DNA of 64,000 bases. Source: Polyangiaceae bacterium UTPRO1. GTDB taxonomy: Bacteria > Desulfobacterota > Binatia > UTPRO1. Shown here piece by piece: positions 17,474-26,226 of the stretch (within the stretch, counting starts at the first letter, position 1; each line of letters begins with the position of its first letter). The notes beneath the pieces were generated by a model. It saw only the letters and a program-made list of their open reading frames with translations. It searched no databases and was not told the origin of the DNA. Location: contig MWST01000006.1 of the NCBI GenBank assembly GCA_002050235.1, positions 1 to 64,000 of the forward strand. The letters run 5' to 3'. A program made the position numbers and the translations under genes.

Positions 17474-19090
17474 TCACAGCGCGTCGTCTTGCGTGACCCG
17501 CAGCACTTCCTCGATCGTGGTCTCGCCGGTCAGGATCTTGTCGGCGCCGTCCTCACGCAGCGTCGCCATACCCGCCGCCACCGCCGCGCGCCGGATCGCG
17601 CTCGCGTCGGCATTCTTCATGATCAGGGCGCGGATGTCGTCGTCGACGACCAGCAGCTCGTGGATGCCCGTCCTGCCCCGGTAGCCGGTGTGCTTGCAGG
17701 CCTCACAGCCGGCGCCGCCGGCATAGAGGGTCCGTCCGCTCGCCCGCTCGGGCGCGATCCCGACCTCGGCGAGCATCTCTGGGGTCGGCTGCAGGAGCCG
17801 GCGGCAGCGATCGCAGACGCGGCGCAGCAGGCGCTGCGCCATGACGGCGAGCACCGAGGAGGAGACGAGGAACGGCTCCGTGCCCATCTCCACCAGGCGC
17901 GTCACCGCACTCGCCGAATCGTTGGTGTGGAGGGTCGAGAACACCAGGTGCCCGGTCAGCGCCGCCTGGATGGCGATCTCGGCGGTCTCGCCGTCCCGGA
18001 TCTCGCCCACCATGATCACATCCGGATCCTGGCGGAGGATCGAGCGCAGGCCGTTCGCGAACGTGAGGTCGATCTTCGGGTTCACCTGCATCTGCCCGAC
18101 GCCCTGGAGCTGATACTCGATCGGGTCCTCGATGGTGATGATGTTGCGCTCCGTGGAGTTGATGGTGGAGAGCGCGGCGTAGAGCGTGGTCGTCTTGCCG
18201 CTGCCGGTCGGACCCGTGACCAGGACGATACCGTGGCTCTGGCGGATCAACCGCTCCACGAGGGCCAGGTTGCGACCGGTGAGCCCTAGCTCCTCGAGCC
18301 CGAGGAGCGTCGCGGCGCGGTCGAGGAGGCGGAGCACCACGCGTTCTCCGTAGGCGGTCGGGATGACCGAGACGCGGACGTCGATGTCCTTGCCGGCGAC
18401 CTTGGTGCGGATGCGTCCGTCCTGCGGCAGGCGCTTCTCGGCGATGTCGAGCCCCGCCATCACCTTGACCCGCGAGATTATGACCGGCTGGAAGCGCTTC
18501 GGCGGCGAGATCACGTCGTAGAGGATGCCGTCGACCCGGAAGCGCACCGCGAGCTGGCGTTCGAAGGGCTCGATGTGGATGTCGCTCGCCCGATCCTTCA
18601 CCGCCTGGAAGAGGAGCGAGTTCACGAGGCGGATGATCGGCGCCTCGTCACTCGCTTCGAGGAGGTCGCGCGGCTCCTCGAGCTCGGTGGCGATGAGGTC
18701 GAGGCGCTCCTCCTCGAGATTCCCCATGAGGTCGGCGGCGCTCCCGGAAGCGAGGTCGTAGGCGCGATTGAGGGCCTCGATGAGGGCGTCGGGCGGGACG
18801 ACGATCGGGCGGATCGGAGCTCCGTAGAGCACGCGCAGATCGTCGAGGGGCGCCAGCGCCCGCGGATCGCCGACGGCGACGGCGACGCCCTCGGGCTCGC
18901 GCGCCAGCGGCAGCACCAGGTGCTTGCGCGCGAACTGCATCGGCAGCGACGCCAGCAGCTCGGCGTCGACTTCGCCCGCCGCGATCCGCGGCGCGAAGGG
19001 CAGGTCGAACTCCGCGGCGCGCGACCGCGCCGCCGCCTCGGGGCCGTCCGGCGCCGCGGCCGGAGGCGAGCTGCGTGCGGGGGTGACCAT
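17474..19090 (-). CDS. gspE: type II secretion ATPase GspE
   Basis: A 538-residue hexameric cytoplasmic ATPase that powers pseudopilus assembly. An N-terminal MshEN-like domain (about residues 25-140) is followed by the N2 domain (DRASDIHIEPFE) and the ATPase domain. Walker A is GPTGSGKTTT, the Asp box IITIEDPIEYQ, Walker B VGEIRDGETAEIA and the His box STLHTNDS. A four-cysteine zinc site (CDRC and CEAC) sits in the C-terminal part, as usual for GspE. The ATG at 19090 lies 5 bases after the gspD stop. Confidence 0.97.
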   Translation of the reverse strand: MVTPARSSPPAAAPDGPEAAARSRAAEFDLPFAPRIAAGEVDAELLASLPMQFARKHLVLPLAREPEGVAVAVGDPRALAPLDDLRVLYGAPIRPIVVPPDALIEALNRAYDLASGSAADLMGNLEEERLDLIATELEEPRDLLEASDEAPIIRLVNSLLFQAVKDRASDIHIEPFERQLAVRFRVDGILYDVISPPKRFQPVIISRVKVMAGLDIAEKRLPQDGRIRTKVAGKDIDVRVSVIPTAYGERVVLRLLDRAATLLGLEELGLTGRNLALVERLIRQSHGIVLVTGPTGSGKTTTLYAALSTINSTERNIITIEDPIEYQLQGVGQMQVNPKIDLTFANGLRSILRQDPDVIMVGEIRDGETAEIAIQAALTGHLVFSTLHTNDSASAVTRLVEMGTEPFLVSSSVLAVMAQRLLRRVCDRCRRLLQPTPEMLAEVGIAPERASGRTLYAGGAGCEACKHTGYRGRTGIHELLVVDDDIRALIMKNADASAIRRAAVAAGMATLREDGADKILTGETTIEEVLRVTQDDAL

Positions 19091-19095
19091 GGGAC

Positions 19096-21693
19096 TCAGT
19101 GCTCTTGACGCTGGCTCGCGGCGGCCGCTTCCGGACGCGCCGCCCCCAGCGAAAGCGTGAGCGTAGCACCGGCATCGGTGAGGTCATAGGCAGGAGGCGC
19201 GTCGGTCGCGAGGTCGATCACCAGCCGCATCCGACCGTCGTGGTGGGCGACGCGCACCCGCCGCACCAGGGGATCGATCACCTTCATGAACTCGACCTTG
19301 GCCCGCTTGCGGCTCTCGCCGTAGAGATCGATCACGATCCGGCCGGGGTGCGCGAGGGCATAGTGCGCGATGCGGGTGGGCGGGCCGCCGACGTTGATCA
19401 GGACCGCAGCGCCGTCGGCGCGCCGATCGATCTGGATCGAAGAGGTCTCGAGCGGCCCTGCGGCGGCCGCAGCGCCCGTCGGCGGCACCGCCGCACCGGG
19501 CTCGCCCGCCGGCATCTCGCGCTCCTCGGGCAGGTTGAAGCTCGGCATGTCGAGCGGATCGGGGCGTCGACGCGGCGCTCCCGCCGAATCCATGAGGCCG
19601 CGGAAGCGATCGCGCTCGGCGACCGAGACGTCGGCGGCATCCTGCTCGTCCTTGATGATGTGCGGGGTCAGGAAGATGAGCAGGTTGATCTTGCTCTTGT
19701 TGCGCTCGGTGTTCTTGAAGAGGTTCCCGAGCACCGGGATCTCGGCGAGGTAGGGCACCTTGCTCTCGCGCTCGTTGATCGAGTCGGAGATGAGGCCGCC
19801 GATCACTATGGTCTGCCCGTCGCGCACGTTGATGGTGGTGCTGGCGCTGCGCACCGTGGTCGTCGGACCGACCTCGTTGGCGTCGAGGATCGGGTTCGGC
19901 ACGATCGCCGACACCTCCTCGAAGAGCGCGAGCCGCACCATCGCGCCCTCGGAGATCTGCGGCGTCAGACGCAGCGTGATGCCGACGTCCTCGCGCTCGA
20001 TGGTGGCGAAGGTGTTGCTGAGGTTGGTCTCGCTGGTGGCGCGGCTGGCCACGAACGGCACGTTCTGGCCGACCACGATCTCGGCCTCCTCGTTGTCCGT
20101 GGTCAGGATGTTCGGCGCCGAGAGGATGTTGACGTCGTTGGCATTGTCGAGGGCGCGCAGCAAGGCTGCTTGCGCCGGCACCTTGGTGCCGTCGGGCAGG
20201 GTGACCGTCTGTTCCGACACCGCCGCCAGGATCAGGCCGGGCAGGCTTCCCGGATTCGTCAGGACGTTGTTGATGTTGCCGAGGTTCGTGCGGCCGACGC
20301 CGACGCCGTTCGGTAGGCCGACGCCGCCTTGCAGCTCGATGCCGAGCTGGCGGATGCGGTCGAGCGTCACCTCGAGGATGATCGCCTCGACGTAGACCTG
20401 GCGGCGGCGGATATCGAGCTTCTCGATGACGCTGCGGAGGATCTCGAAGTCCTCCGGCACCGCGGCGACGATGAGCGAGTTGGTCGCCGGATCGGCGGTG
20501 ATGCGGACGTCGCCCGCGAAATCGATCGCCGACTGCTGCTGCTGGCCCGCCGCCGCCCCCGCCTGCTGGCGCTGCTGCTGGCGGCTCTGCGACGAGCGCC
20601 GGAGGCTGCTGCCGTTCGTCCGCCGCTTGCGCGCCGCGCCGGGCTGGCCGGGCTGGCTCTGCTGGCGCGGGCGCGCCGCGGTCTGGCCGCCGGCGGCCCC
20701 GGTGACGTCGAGCAGCACCGGCAGCAGGTCCTCGGCGTTGGCGTATTTCAAATAGTGCACATGCACCTTGCCGCTGCCCGGCGGCAGCGGCACGTCGAGC
20801 CGCTCGACCATGGCTCGGATCGCCTGCATCTGCTCGGCGGGCGCGCTCACGATCAGGGTATTGGTGCGGTCGTCGGGGGTGAGCTTGAACGCCCGCAGCT
20901 GGGCGCTCGCGGCCGCGGGCTTGCCGGGCTGGGCGGGACCGCCGGGAGCTCCCCGATCCTCGAGCGCCGCCTGGATCGTCTCGGCGAGCTCGCTGGCCGC
21001 CGCGTAGCGGAGACTCAGCATCGCCGTCTGCCGGCGCGAGCTCGCCACGTCGAGCTCGGCGACGAGCTTGGAGAGCCGGGCGACGTTGGCGGCCGAGTCG
21101 ACGATGATGAGCGCATTGGTCTGCGGATAGCCCGTGACCAGGCCGTCGGGCGACACCAGCGGCTGGAGCACGCCGATCAGGTCGGCGACGTCGACCTGCG
21201 AGAGCGGCAGGAGGCGGGTCACGTACTCTTCGGCCGGCGGCGCCGCACCGCCGTCGATGGTCCGCAGGCTCGTCGCCTTCGCCTCCTTCGTCGGAATGAT
21301 GCGGACGGCGGCGCCGCTCGGCACCGTCGTGAAGCCCTTCACCTGCAGGACCGCCTGGAAGACCTGATACGCTTCGTCGGGCGTGATGCGGGTCGGCGAG
21401 ACGACCGTCACCTTGCCCTGCACGCGATCGTCCATCACGAAGTTCTTGCCGGTGATCTCGCCGATGAACTTCACGAGGACGCCGATGTCGACGTCCTGGA
21501 AGTCCATCGTGATGTAGCGCTCGCCGTCGCCTTCCACGACCTCCACGGCCGGCGACGCCGCGACCGCCGCCGGCGTCGGCGCCGCCGCGGGAGCGCCGTC
21601 CTGGGCATAGACGCCGCCGGCGCCGAGCGCGACCGCTGCCGCCACGATGCCCCGGCTCACCGACCTGAGTGCTCCCCGTACTGCCACTGTCAC
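19096..21693 (-). CDS. gspD: type II secretion secretin GspD with C-terminal AMIN domain
   Basis: An 865-residue outer-membrane secretin. Signal peptide at residues about 1-30; N0 domain starting at ITMDFQDVDIGVLVKFIGEIT; then N1-N3 with a Gln/Arg-rich low-complexity insert at about 334-390 within N3. The secretin domain spans about 440-700 and contains VPFVASRATSE and the VPYLAEIPVLGNLFK signature. After a linker rich in Pro, Ala and Gly, residues about 750-855 (HPGRIVIDLYGE, VRRVRVAHHDGRMRLVIDL) resemble an AMIN domain, which normally binds peptidoglycan and is N-terminal in PilQ. The usual S-domain for a GspS pilotin is not obvious. It is the second gene of the operon, after gspC. Confidence 0.95.
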   Translation of the reverse strand: MTVAVRGALRSVSRGIVAAAVALGAGGVYAQDGAPAAAPTPAAVAASPAVEVVEGDGERYITMDFQDVDIGVLVKFIGEITGKNFVMDDRVQGKVTVVSPTRITPDEAYQVFQAVLQVKGFTTVPSGAAVRIIPTKEAKATSLRTIDGGAAPPAEEYVTRLLPLSQVDVADLIGVLQPLVSPDGLVTGYPQTNALIIVDSAANVARLSKLVAELDVASSRRQTAMLSLRYAAASELAETIQAALEDRGAPGGPAQPGKPAAASAQLRAFKLTPDDRTNTLIVSAPAEQMQAIRAMVERLDVPLPPGSGKVHVHYLKYANAEDLLPVLLDVTGAAGGQTAARPRQQSQPGQPGAARKRRTNGSSLRRSSQSRQQQRQQAGAAAGQQQQSAIDFAGDVRITADPATNSLIVAAVPEDFEILRSVIEKLDIRRRQVYVEAIILEVTLDRIRQLGIELQGGVGLPNGVGVGRTNLGNINNVLTNPGSLPGLILAAVSEQTVTLPDGTKVPAQAALLRALDNANDVNILSAPNILTTDNEEAEIVVGQNVPFVASRATSETNLSNTFATIEREDVGITLRLTPQISEGAMVRLALFEEVSAIVPNPILDANEVGPTTTVRSASTTINVRDGQTIVIGGLISDSINERESKVPYLAEIPVLGNLFKNTERNKSKINLLIFLTPHIIKDEQDAADVSVAERDRFRGLMDSAGAPRRRPDPLDMPSFNLPEEREMPAGEPGAAVPPTGAAAAAGPLETSSIQIDRRADGAAVLINVGGPPTRIAHYALAHPGRIVIDLYGESRKRAKVEFMKVIDPLVRRVRVAHHDGRMRLVIDLATDAPPAYDLTDAGATLTLSLGAARPEAAAASQRQEH

Positions 21694-21720
21694 ACCACCT
21701 CTCGCCCCGCCGCGACGGGT

Positions 21721-22596
21721 TCAGCGAATCTCGTAGGAGAAGTTCTTGGCCTGCTTGTTGCGCTGCAGGTCGACCGCGATGTGGCCTTCGTTCTGGAGCT
21801 CGGTGAAGAGCGTGATCGCCTTCGTGGGATCGGTGAGCTCGACGCCGTTGACGCGATTTATGATGTCGCCGTTCTGGAGCCCGATCTTCTCGAAGACCGA
21901 GCCGGGCTTGATCGCGAAGACGCGGAAGCCGACGGTCTTGCCGTTCTCGAAGAAGGGAACGGCGCGCGCCTGCGTGAAGACCTCGTTGATGTTGGCGACG
22001 GTGGACTCGAGCTCGCGGCGGTCGATCAGGAACTTGTTGTCGGCGGTCTTGCGGATGCGTTCGCCGGACGCCGCCGCGGCGCCGCCGCCGGCCGCGGCGT
22101 TCTTGCCGCCGCTGCGCGCCGACGAGATCTCGAGGACCTCTTCGCCGCCGTCACGGCCGAGGATGACGCGACCCCACTCGACGCGCACCAGCGTCGCGAC
22201 CTCGAGCACCGCGTCGCCGACGCGGTAGAGGCTCTGCCGGCGCGCCGCCTGGTCTTCGATGATCGCGTACGAGAGCGCCGGATCGTGGGCGAGGGCGGTG
22301 CCCCAGAGCTTCAGGTTCAGATCGGTGCGCTTGTAGCTCTCGGGCGCCGCGCCCGGCTCGGGACCGCGGCGCTTGACGGCATTGAAGACGTCGCGATCGG
22401 CGATCGACGCGTACGCCGACTCCGGCTCGACCTCCACAGTCACCGGCAGCAGCGCGGCGGCAGCGGGGGCCGGCGGCGGCGGCGCCAGGCGGGCCGCGAT
22501 CATCGCGCTCGCCAGCCGGGCGGCGAAGAACGCGATCACCGCCAGCAACAAGAGATCGAGCGCGATCAGCGCCGGGCGCCACGACGCGGTCACCAT
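21721..22596 (-). CDS. gspC: type II secretion protein GspC (HR plus PDZ)
   Basis: A 291-residue bitopic inner-membrane protein joining the platform to the secretin. It has one transmembrane helix at residues about 8-33, a Pro/Ala linker, the homology region (about 60-140: DRDVFNAVKR to YAIIEDQAARRQSLYRVGD) and a C-terminal PDZ domain (about 200-285: VGFRVFAIKPGSVFEKIGLQNGDIINRVNG). It is the first gene of the gsp operon and is transcribed divergently from lysS. The stop lies 27 bases before gspD. A promoter-like TTGAAG-N17-TATGAC ends nine bases before its ATG. Confidence 0.95.
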   Translation of the reverse strand: MVTASWRPALIALDLLLLAVIAFFAARLASAMIAARLAPPPPAPAAAALLPVTVEVEPESAYASIADRDVFNAVKRRGPEPGAAPESYKRTDLNLKLWGTALAHDPALSYAIIEDQAARRQSLYRVGDAVLEVATLVRVEWGRVILGRDGGEEVLEISSARSGGKNAAAGGGAAAASGERIRKTADNKFLIDRRELESTVANINEVFTQARAVPFFENGKTVGFRVFAIKPGSVFEKIGLQNGDIINRVNGVELTDPTKAITLFTELQNEGHIAVDLQRNKQAKNFSYEIR

Positions 22597-22605
22597 GCTG
22601 CGTCG

Positions 22606-22634
22606 GTCATAAGTTAAAGGTGTTGGCCCTTCAA
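22606..22634 (-). promoter_or_regulatory. candidate promoter of the gsp operon
   Basis: On the minus strand TTGAAG (22634-22629) and TATGAC (22611-22606) are 17 bases apart, each matching sigma-70 at four of six positions. They sit in an unusually A/T-rich patch of the gspC-lysS divergent gap. The -10-like box ends nine bases before the gspC ATG, the same geometry as the site before gspG, so the message would be nearly leaderless. No Shine-Dalgarno sequence is visible. Confidence 0.4.
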
Positions 22635-22712
22635 GCGACGCCGCTCGCCGCGGCGACGACGGCGGTACGCGCCGGGTCGCTTGTCTTTCCGGGCGAATCC
22701 CCGCATACGAAC

Positions 22713-24200
22713 GTGGTGGAAGCGGAGCCCGAGCAAGTCGTCGTCCGGCGCCGGAAGCTCGCCGAGCTCGTGCGTCTCGGCTGCGCGCCGTACCCCAACG
22801 ACTTCACGCCCCGCGATCGGGCCGGGGACCTCGCGGCGCGCTGGGACGACACGCCCGCCGCAGCACTCGACGCAGCGCCCGTGGCGGTCGCGCTCGCCGG
22901 TCGCCTGATGACGATTCGGGATTTCGGCAAGGCGGCGTTCGCGCACGTCCAGGACGGCAGCGGCCGTCTCCAGATCCACGTGCAGCGCGCCGCCGTCGGT
23001 GACGAACAGTGGGCGCGCTTCAAGCAGCTCGACCTCGGCGACATCGTCGGCGTCGAAGGACGGCTCTTCCGCACCAAGACCAACGAGCTGACCGTCGCGG
23101 CGACCACGGTGCGCTATCTCGCCAAAGCGCTACAGCCCCTTCCCGAGAAGTGGCACGGGCTCCAGGATGTCGAGCGGCGATACCGGCAGCGCTACCTGGA
23201 TCTCCTCGTCAACCCGGAAAGCCGCGAAGTCTTCCGCAAGCGCGCTCGCATCCTCCAGGGGCTGCGGCGCTTCTTCGCCGGGCGCGGCTTTCTCGAGGTC
23301 GAGACGCCGATGATGCAGGCGATCGCCGGCGGCGCGCTGGCGCGCCCGTTCGTCACCCACCACAACACTCTCGATGTCGATCTCTACCTCCGCATAGCGC
23401 CGGAGCTCTACCTGAAACGCCTGGTGGTGGGCGGCATGGACCGGGTCTTCGAGCTCAACCGCAACTTCCGCAACGAAGGGATGTCGACCGAGCACAACCC
23501 CGAGTTCACGATGCTCGAATTCTACCAAGCTTACGCGACGTACACCGACCTGATGGACCTGACCGAGGAGCTCTTCGCGGCGCTCGCGAACGACCTGGCC
23601 GGCGGGCTGGTAGTGCCCTGGGGCGAGCACACGATCGACCTCACCCCGCCGTGGACGCGCCTCACCGTGAAGGAGGCGGTGGCCAAGCATACCGGGCTCA
23701 CGGCGAGCGACATCGACGACGAGGACCGGCTCCGCGCCCACGCCGGGGCGTGCGGCATTCCGATCCCCGACACCGCCGGCTACGGCAAGGTCCTGATCGA
23801 GGTATTCGAGAAGGCCGCCGAACCCCGCCTGGTGCAGCCGACGTTCGTCACGGCGTATCCGGTCGAAGTGTCGCCGCTGGCACGCTCGAACGATGCCGAC
23901 CCGGCCTTCGTCGACCGCTTCGAGCTCTTCGTAGGCGGACGCGAGCTCGCCAACGGATTCTCGGAGCTGAACGATCCCGCCGAGCAGCGGCGGCGCTTCG
24001 AGATGCAGCTCGCCGCCAGGACCGGCGGCGACGACGAGGCGCACGCGATGGACGAGGACTACGTCCGGGCGCTCGAGCACGGGATGCCGCCGACGGCAGG
24101 CGAGGGCATCGGCATCGATCGGCTGGCTATGCTGCTCACCAACTCGGCGTCGATTCGCGACGTCATCCTCTTCCCGCAGATGCGCCCCGAACGGCGCTGA
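22713..24200 (+). CDS. lysS: lysyl-tRNA synthetase, class II
   Basis: A 495-residue aminoacyl-tRNA synthetase that charges tRNA-Lys. An OB-fold anticodon-binding domain (VALAGRLMTIRDFGKAAFAHVQDGSGRLQIHV) is followed by the class II catalytic core: motif 1 near FLEVETPMMQ, motif 2 FRNEGMSTEHNPEFTMLEFYQAYATY, and motif 3 GIGIDRLAML. The start is uncertain. GTG 22713 (or 22716) puts RRRKLAELVRLGCAPYPNDF at the usual distance from the N-terminus. The frame is open back to 22620, but that extension has no family resemblance. It is divergent from the gsp operon and 22 bases before the Lol gene. Confidence 0.96.
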   Translation: MVEAEPEQVVVRRRKLAELVRLGCAPYPNDFTPRDRAGDLAARWDDTPAAALDAAPVAVALAGRLMTIRDFGKAAFAHVQDGSGRLQIHVQRAAVGDEQWARFKQLDLGDIVGVEGRLFRTKTNELTVAATTVRYLAKALQPLPEKWHGLQDVERRYRQRYLDLLVNPESREVFRKRARILQGLRRFFAGRGFLEVETPMMQAIAGGALARPFVTHHNTLDVDLYLRIAPELYLKRLVVGGMDRVFELNRNFRNEGMSTEHNPEFTMLEFYQAYATYTDLMDLTEELFAALANDLAGGLVVPWGEHTIDLTPPWTRLTVKEAVAKHTGLTASDIDDEDRLRAHAGACGIPIPDTAGYGKVLIEVFEKAAEPRLVQPTFVTAYPVEVSPLARSNDADPAFVDRFELFVGGRELANGFSELNDPAEQRRRFEMQLAARTGGDDEAHAMDEDYVRALEHGMPPTAGEGIGIDRLAMLLTNSASIRDVILFPQMRPERR

Positions 24201-24222
24201 GCTCCGGCTCCGGACCCTCCGC

Positions 24223-25503
24223 GTGCGCTATGAATTGATGGTCGGGCTGCGCTACCTGCGCGCCAAGCGATCCGAAGCCTTCATCTCGTTGATCACCGTG
24301 ATCTCGATCGTCGGCGTGATGATCGGCGTCATGACGCTCAACATCGTGCTCGCGGTGATGACCGGCTTCGAGGAAGATCTCCGCGACCGCATCCTCGGGT
24401 TCAATCCGCACATCGTGCTCGTCTCCTACGCCGGAACCATCGCCGACCCCGACGAGATCCTCCGCGAGGTGCGCGCGACCCCCGGCGTCGCCGCCGCCGC
24501 CCCCCTCGTCTACAGCCAGGTGATGTTGAGCAGCGGCCAGAGCGTCTCGGGCGTCGTCGTGCGCGGCGTCCCGCCGGACATGGAGAACGCCGTCATCGAC
24601 CTGAAGGCGCACCTCACGAGCGGCTCGCTCGCCGGTCTCGGTGCGCCCTTCGAAGTGCCCGTCGAGGGCGGCAAGGGCGCCGGTGCGGACGGCCGCCCCG
24701 AGACGACGACTCTCACCGGCGTGATCATCGGCGGCGAGCTCGCCAAGCAGCTCGGTCTGGCGGTCGGCGATCCCGTTAGCGTCGTCTCCCCCCTGGGAAC
24801 GCCGTCGCCCGTCGGGCCGATCCCGAAGATGAAGCGCTTCGTGGTCGCCGGCACCTTCGACTCCGGCATGTACGACTACGACTCCGGCCTCATCTACATG
24901 GGGATCGCCGACGCCCAGAAGTTCTTCGGGCTCGGCGACGCCATCACCGGCGTCGAGATCCGGGTGACCGATCTCTACGGCGCCGACAAGGTCGCGCGCC
25001 GGCTCGAACAGACCCTCGGCACGCCGTTTCGCGCCCGCGATTGGATGGAAGTGAACCGCAACCTCTTCCTCGCCTTCCGCCTCGAGAAGGTGGTGTATTT
25101 CATCGTCCTGACGCTCATCGTCCTCGTCGCCGCCTTCAACATCGTCGCGACGCTGATCATGGTGGTGATGGAGAAGCGCAAGGACATCGCGATCCTGAAA
25201 TCGATGGGAGCGACCGACCGCTCGATCGCCCGCATCTTCATGCTGAAGGGGCTGATCATCGGCGTGGTCGGAACGCTCCTCGGAGTCGTCGGCGGCTACG
25301 CGGGCTGCTGGCTCTTGCGCCGCTACCAGTTCGTGGAGCTGCCGAAAGACGTGTTCTACGTCTCGACGCTCCCGGTCCGCGTCTACGGCGAGAACTTCGC
25401 GGCGGTGGCGCTGGTCTCGGTGGCCATCTGCCTACTCGCCACGATCTACCCGGCGCGGCAGGCCGCAGGACTGGCGCCCGTGGAGGTGATCCGCTACGAG
25501 TAG
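24223..25503 (+). CDS. lolE: lipoprotein-releasing ABC transporter permease, LolC/LolE family
   Basis: A 426-residue permease that, with LolD, extracts lipoproteins from the inner membrane for transfer to LolA. The N-terminal signature YELMVGLRYLRAKRSEAFISLITVISI precedes the first transmembrane helix. A large periplasmic MacB-like domain (about residues 45-270) is followed by three helices in the FtsX-type C-terminal half, ending TIYPARQAAGLAPVEVIRYE. Only one permease gene is present, so the complex may be a homodimer (a LolF-like arrangement) or the partner may be elsewhere. The start is GTG 24223. It is followed after 6 bases by lolD. Confidence 0.92.
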   Translation: MRYELMVGLRYLRAKRSEAFISLITVISIVGVMIGVMTLNIVLAVMTGFEEDLRDRILGFNPHIVLVSYAGTIADPDEILREVRATPGVAAAAPLVYSQVMLSSGQSVSGVVVRGVPPDMENAVIDLKAHLTSGSLAGLGAPFEVPVEGGKGAGADGRPETTTLTGVIIGGELAKQLGLAVGDPVSVVSPLGTPSPVGPIPKMKRFVVAGTFDSGMYDYDSGLIYMGIADAQKFFGLGDAITGVEIRVTDLYGADKVARRLEQTLGTPFRARDWMEVNRNLFLAFRLEKVVYFIVLTLIVLVAAFNIVATLIMVVMEKRKDIAILKSMGATDRSIARIFMLKGLIIGVVGTLLGVVGGYAGCWLLRRYQFVELPKDVFYVSTLPVRVYGENFAAVALVSVAICLLATIYPARQAAGLAPVEVIRYE

Positions 25504-25509
25504 GCGCCA

Positions 25510-26199
25510 TTGATCGCCCTCCGCAACCTCTCGAAGGAATACGTCGACGGACCGCGGGTGGTGCGGGTACTTTCCGGCCTCGATCTCGAGATCGAGCGGG
25601 GGGAACGGGTCGCTATCGTGGGAGAGTCGGGAGTGGGGAAGAGTACGCTGCTGCACATCCTGGGCACGCTCGATCGACCGACGGGAGGCGAGGTGTGGTT
25701 CGACGGTGAAAACCTCACGAGCAAGAGCGACCGCGAGCTCGCCCTTTTCCGCAACCGCGAGGTCGGCTTCATCTTCCAGTTCCATCATCTCTTGCCGGAC
25801 TTCACGGCTGTCGAGAACGTCATGATGCCGGCGCTGATCGCCGGCACGGCGACCGCGGTCGCCCGCGCGCGGGCGACCGCGCTGCTGACGCGGGTGGGAC
25901 TCGAGGAGCGCCTCGAGCACAGGCCCGGAGAGCTCTCGGGCGGCGAGCAGCAGCGCGTCGCCGTCGCGCGCGCCCTCGTCCAGGAGCCTCGCGCCCTCCT
26001 CGCCGACGAGCCGACCGGCAACCTCGACCCGGTGACCGGCGAAGGGGTGCAGAATCTCCTGCTGGAACTGAACCGCGAGCACGGCAGCACGCTCGTCGTG
26101 GTCACGCACAGCGCCAGCCTGGCCGGCGCCATGGACCGGACGCTCAGGCTGCACGCCGGCCGGATCGCGAGCGACGAACCGCGCGCGGCGGCCGTGTAG
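25510..26199 (+). CDS. lolD: lipoprotein-releasing ABC transporter ATPase LolD
   Basis: A 229-residue ABC ATPase that energises lipoprotein release. Walker A is GESGVGKST, the Q-loop lies in [23 protein letters not shown] (a LolD/MacB-family hallmark), the ABC signature is [15 protein letters not shown], Walker B is [12 protein letters not shown], and the switch His is in VVTHS. It starts at TTG 25510, 6 bases after the permease stop, with no strong Shine-Dalgarno sequence. It is grouped with the upstream permease and the downstream outer-membrane assembly genes. Confidence 0.95.
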   Translation: MIALRNLSKEYVDGPRVVRVLSGLDLEIERGERVAIVGESGVGKSTLLHILGTLDRPTGGEVWFDGENLTSKSDRELALFRNREVGFIFQFHHLLPDFTAVENVMMPALIAGTATAVARARATALLTRVGLEERLEHRPGELSGGEQQRVAVARALVQEPRALLADEPTGNLDPVTGEGVQNLLLELNREHGSTLVVVTHSASLAGAMDRTLRLHAGRIASDEPRAAAV

Positions 26200-26226
26200 G
26201 CCATGCGCAACGCTGCGGAGGTGTGG

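Noticed and set aside
20329..22617. 762-residue plus-strand open frame opposite gspC and gspD
   Set aside because: Antisense to two clearly identified secretion genes; no recognisable domain, no ribosome-binding site.
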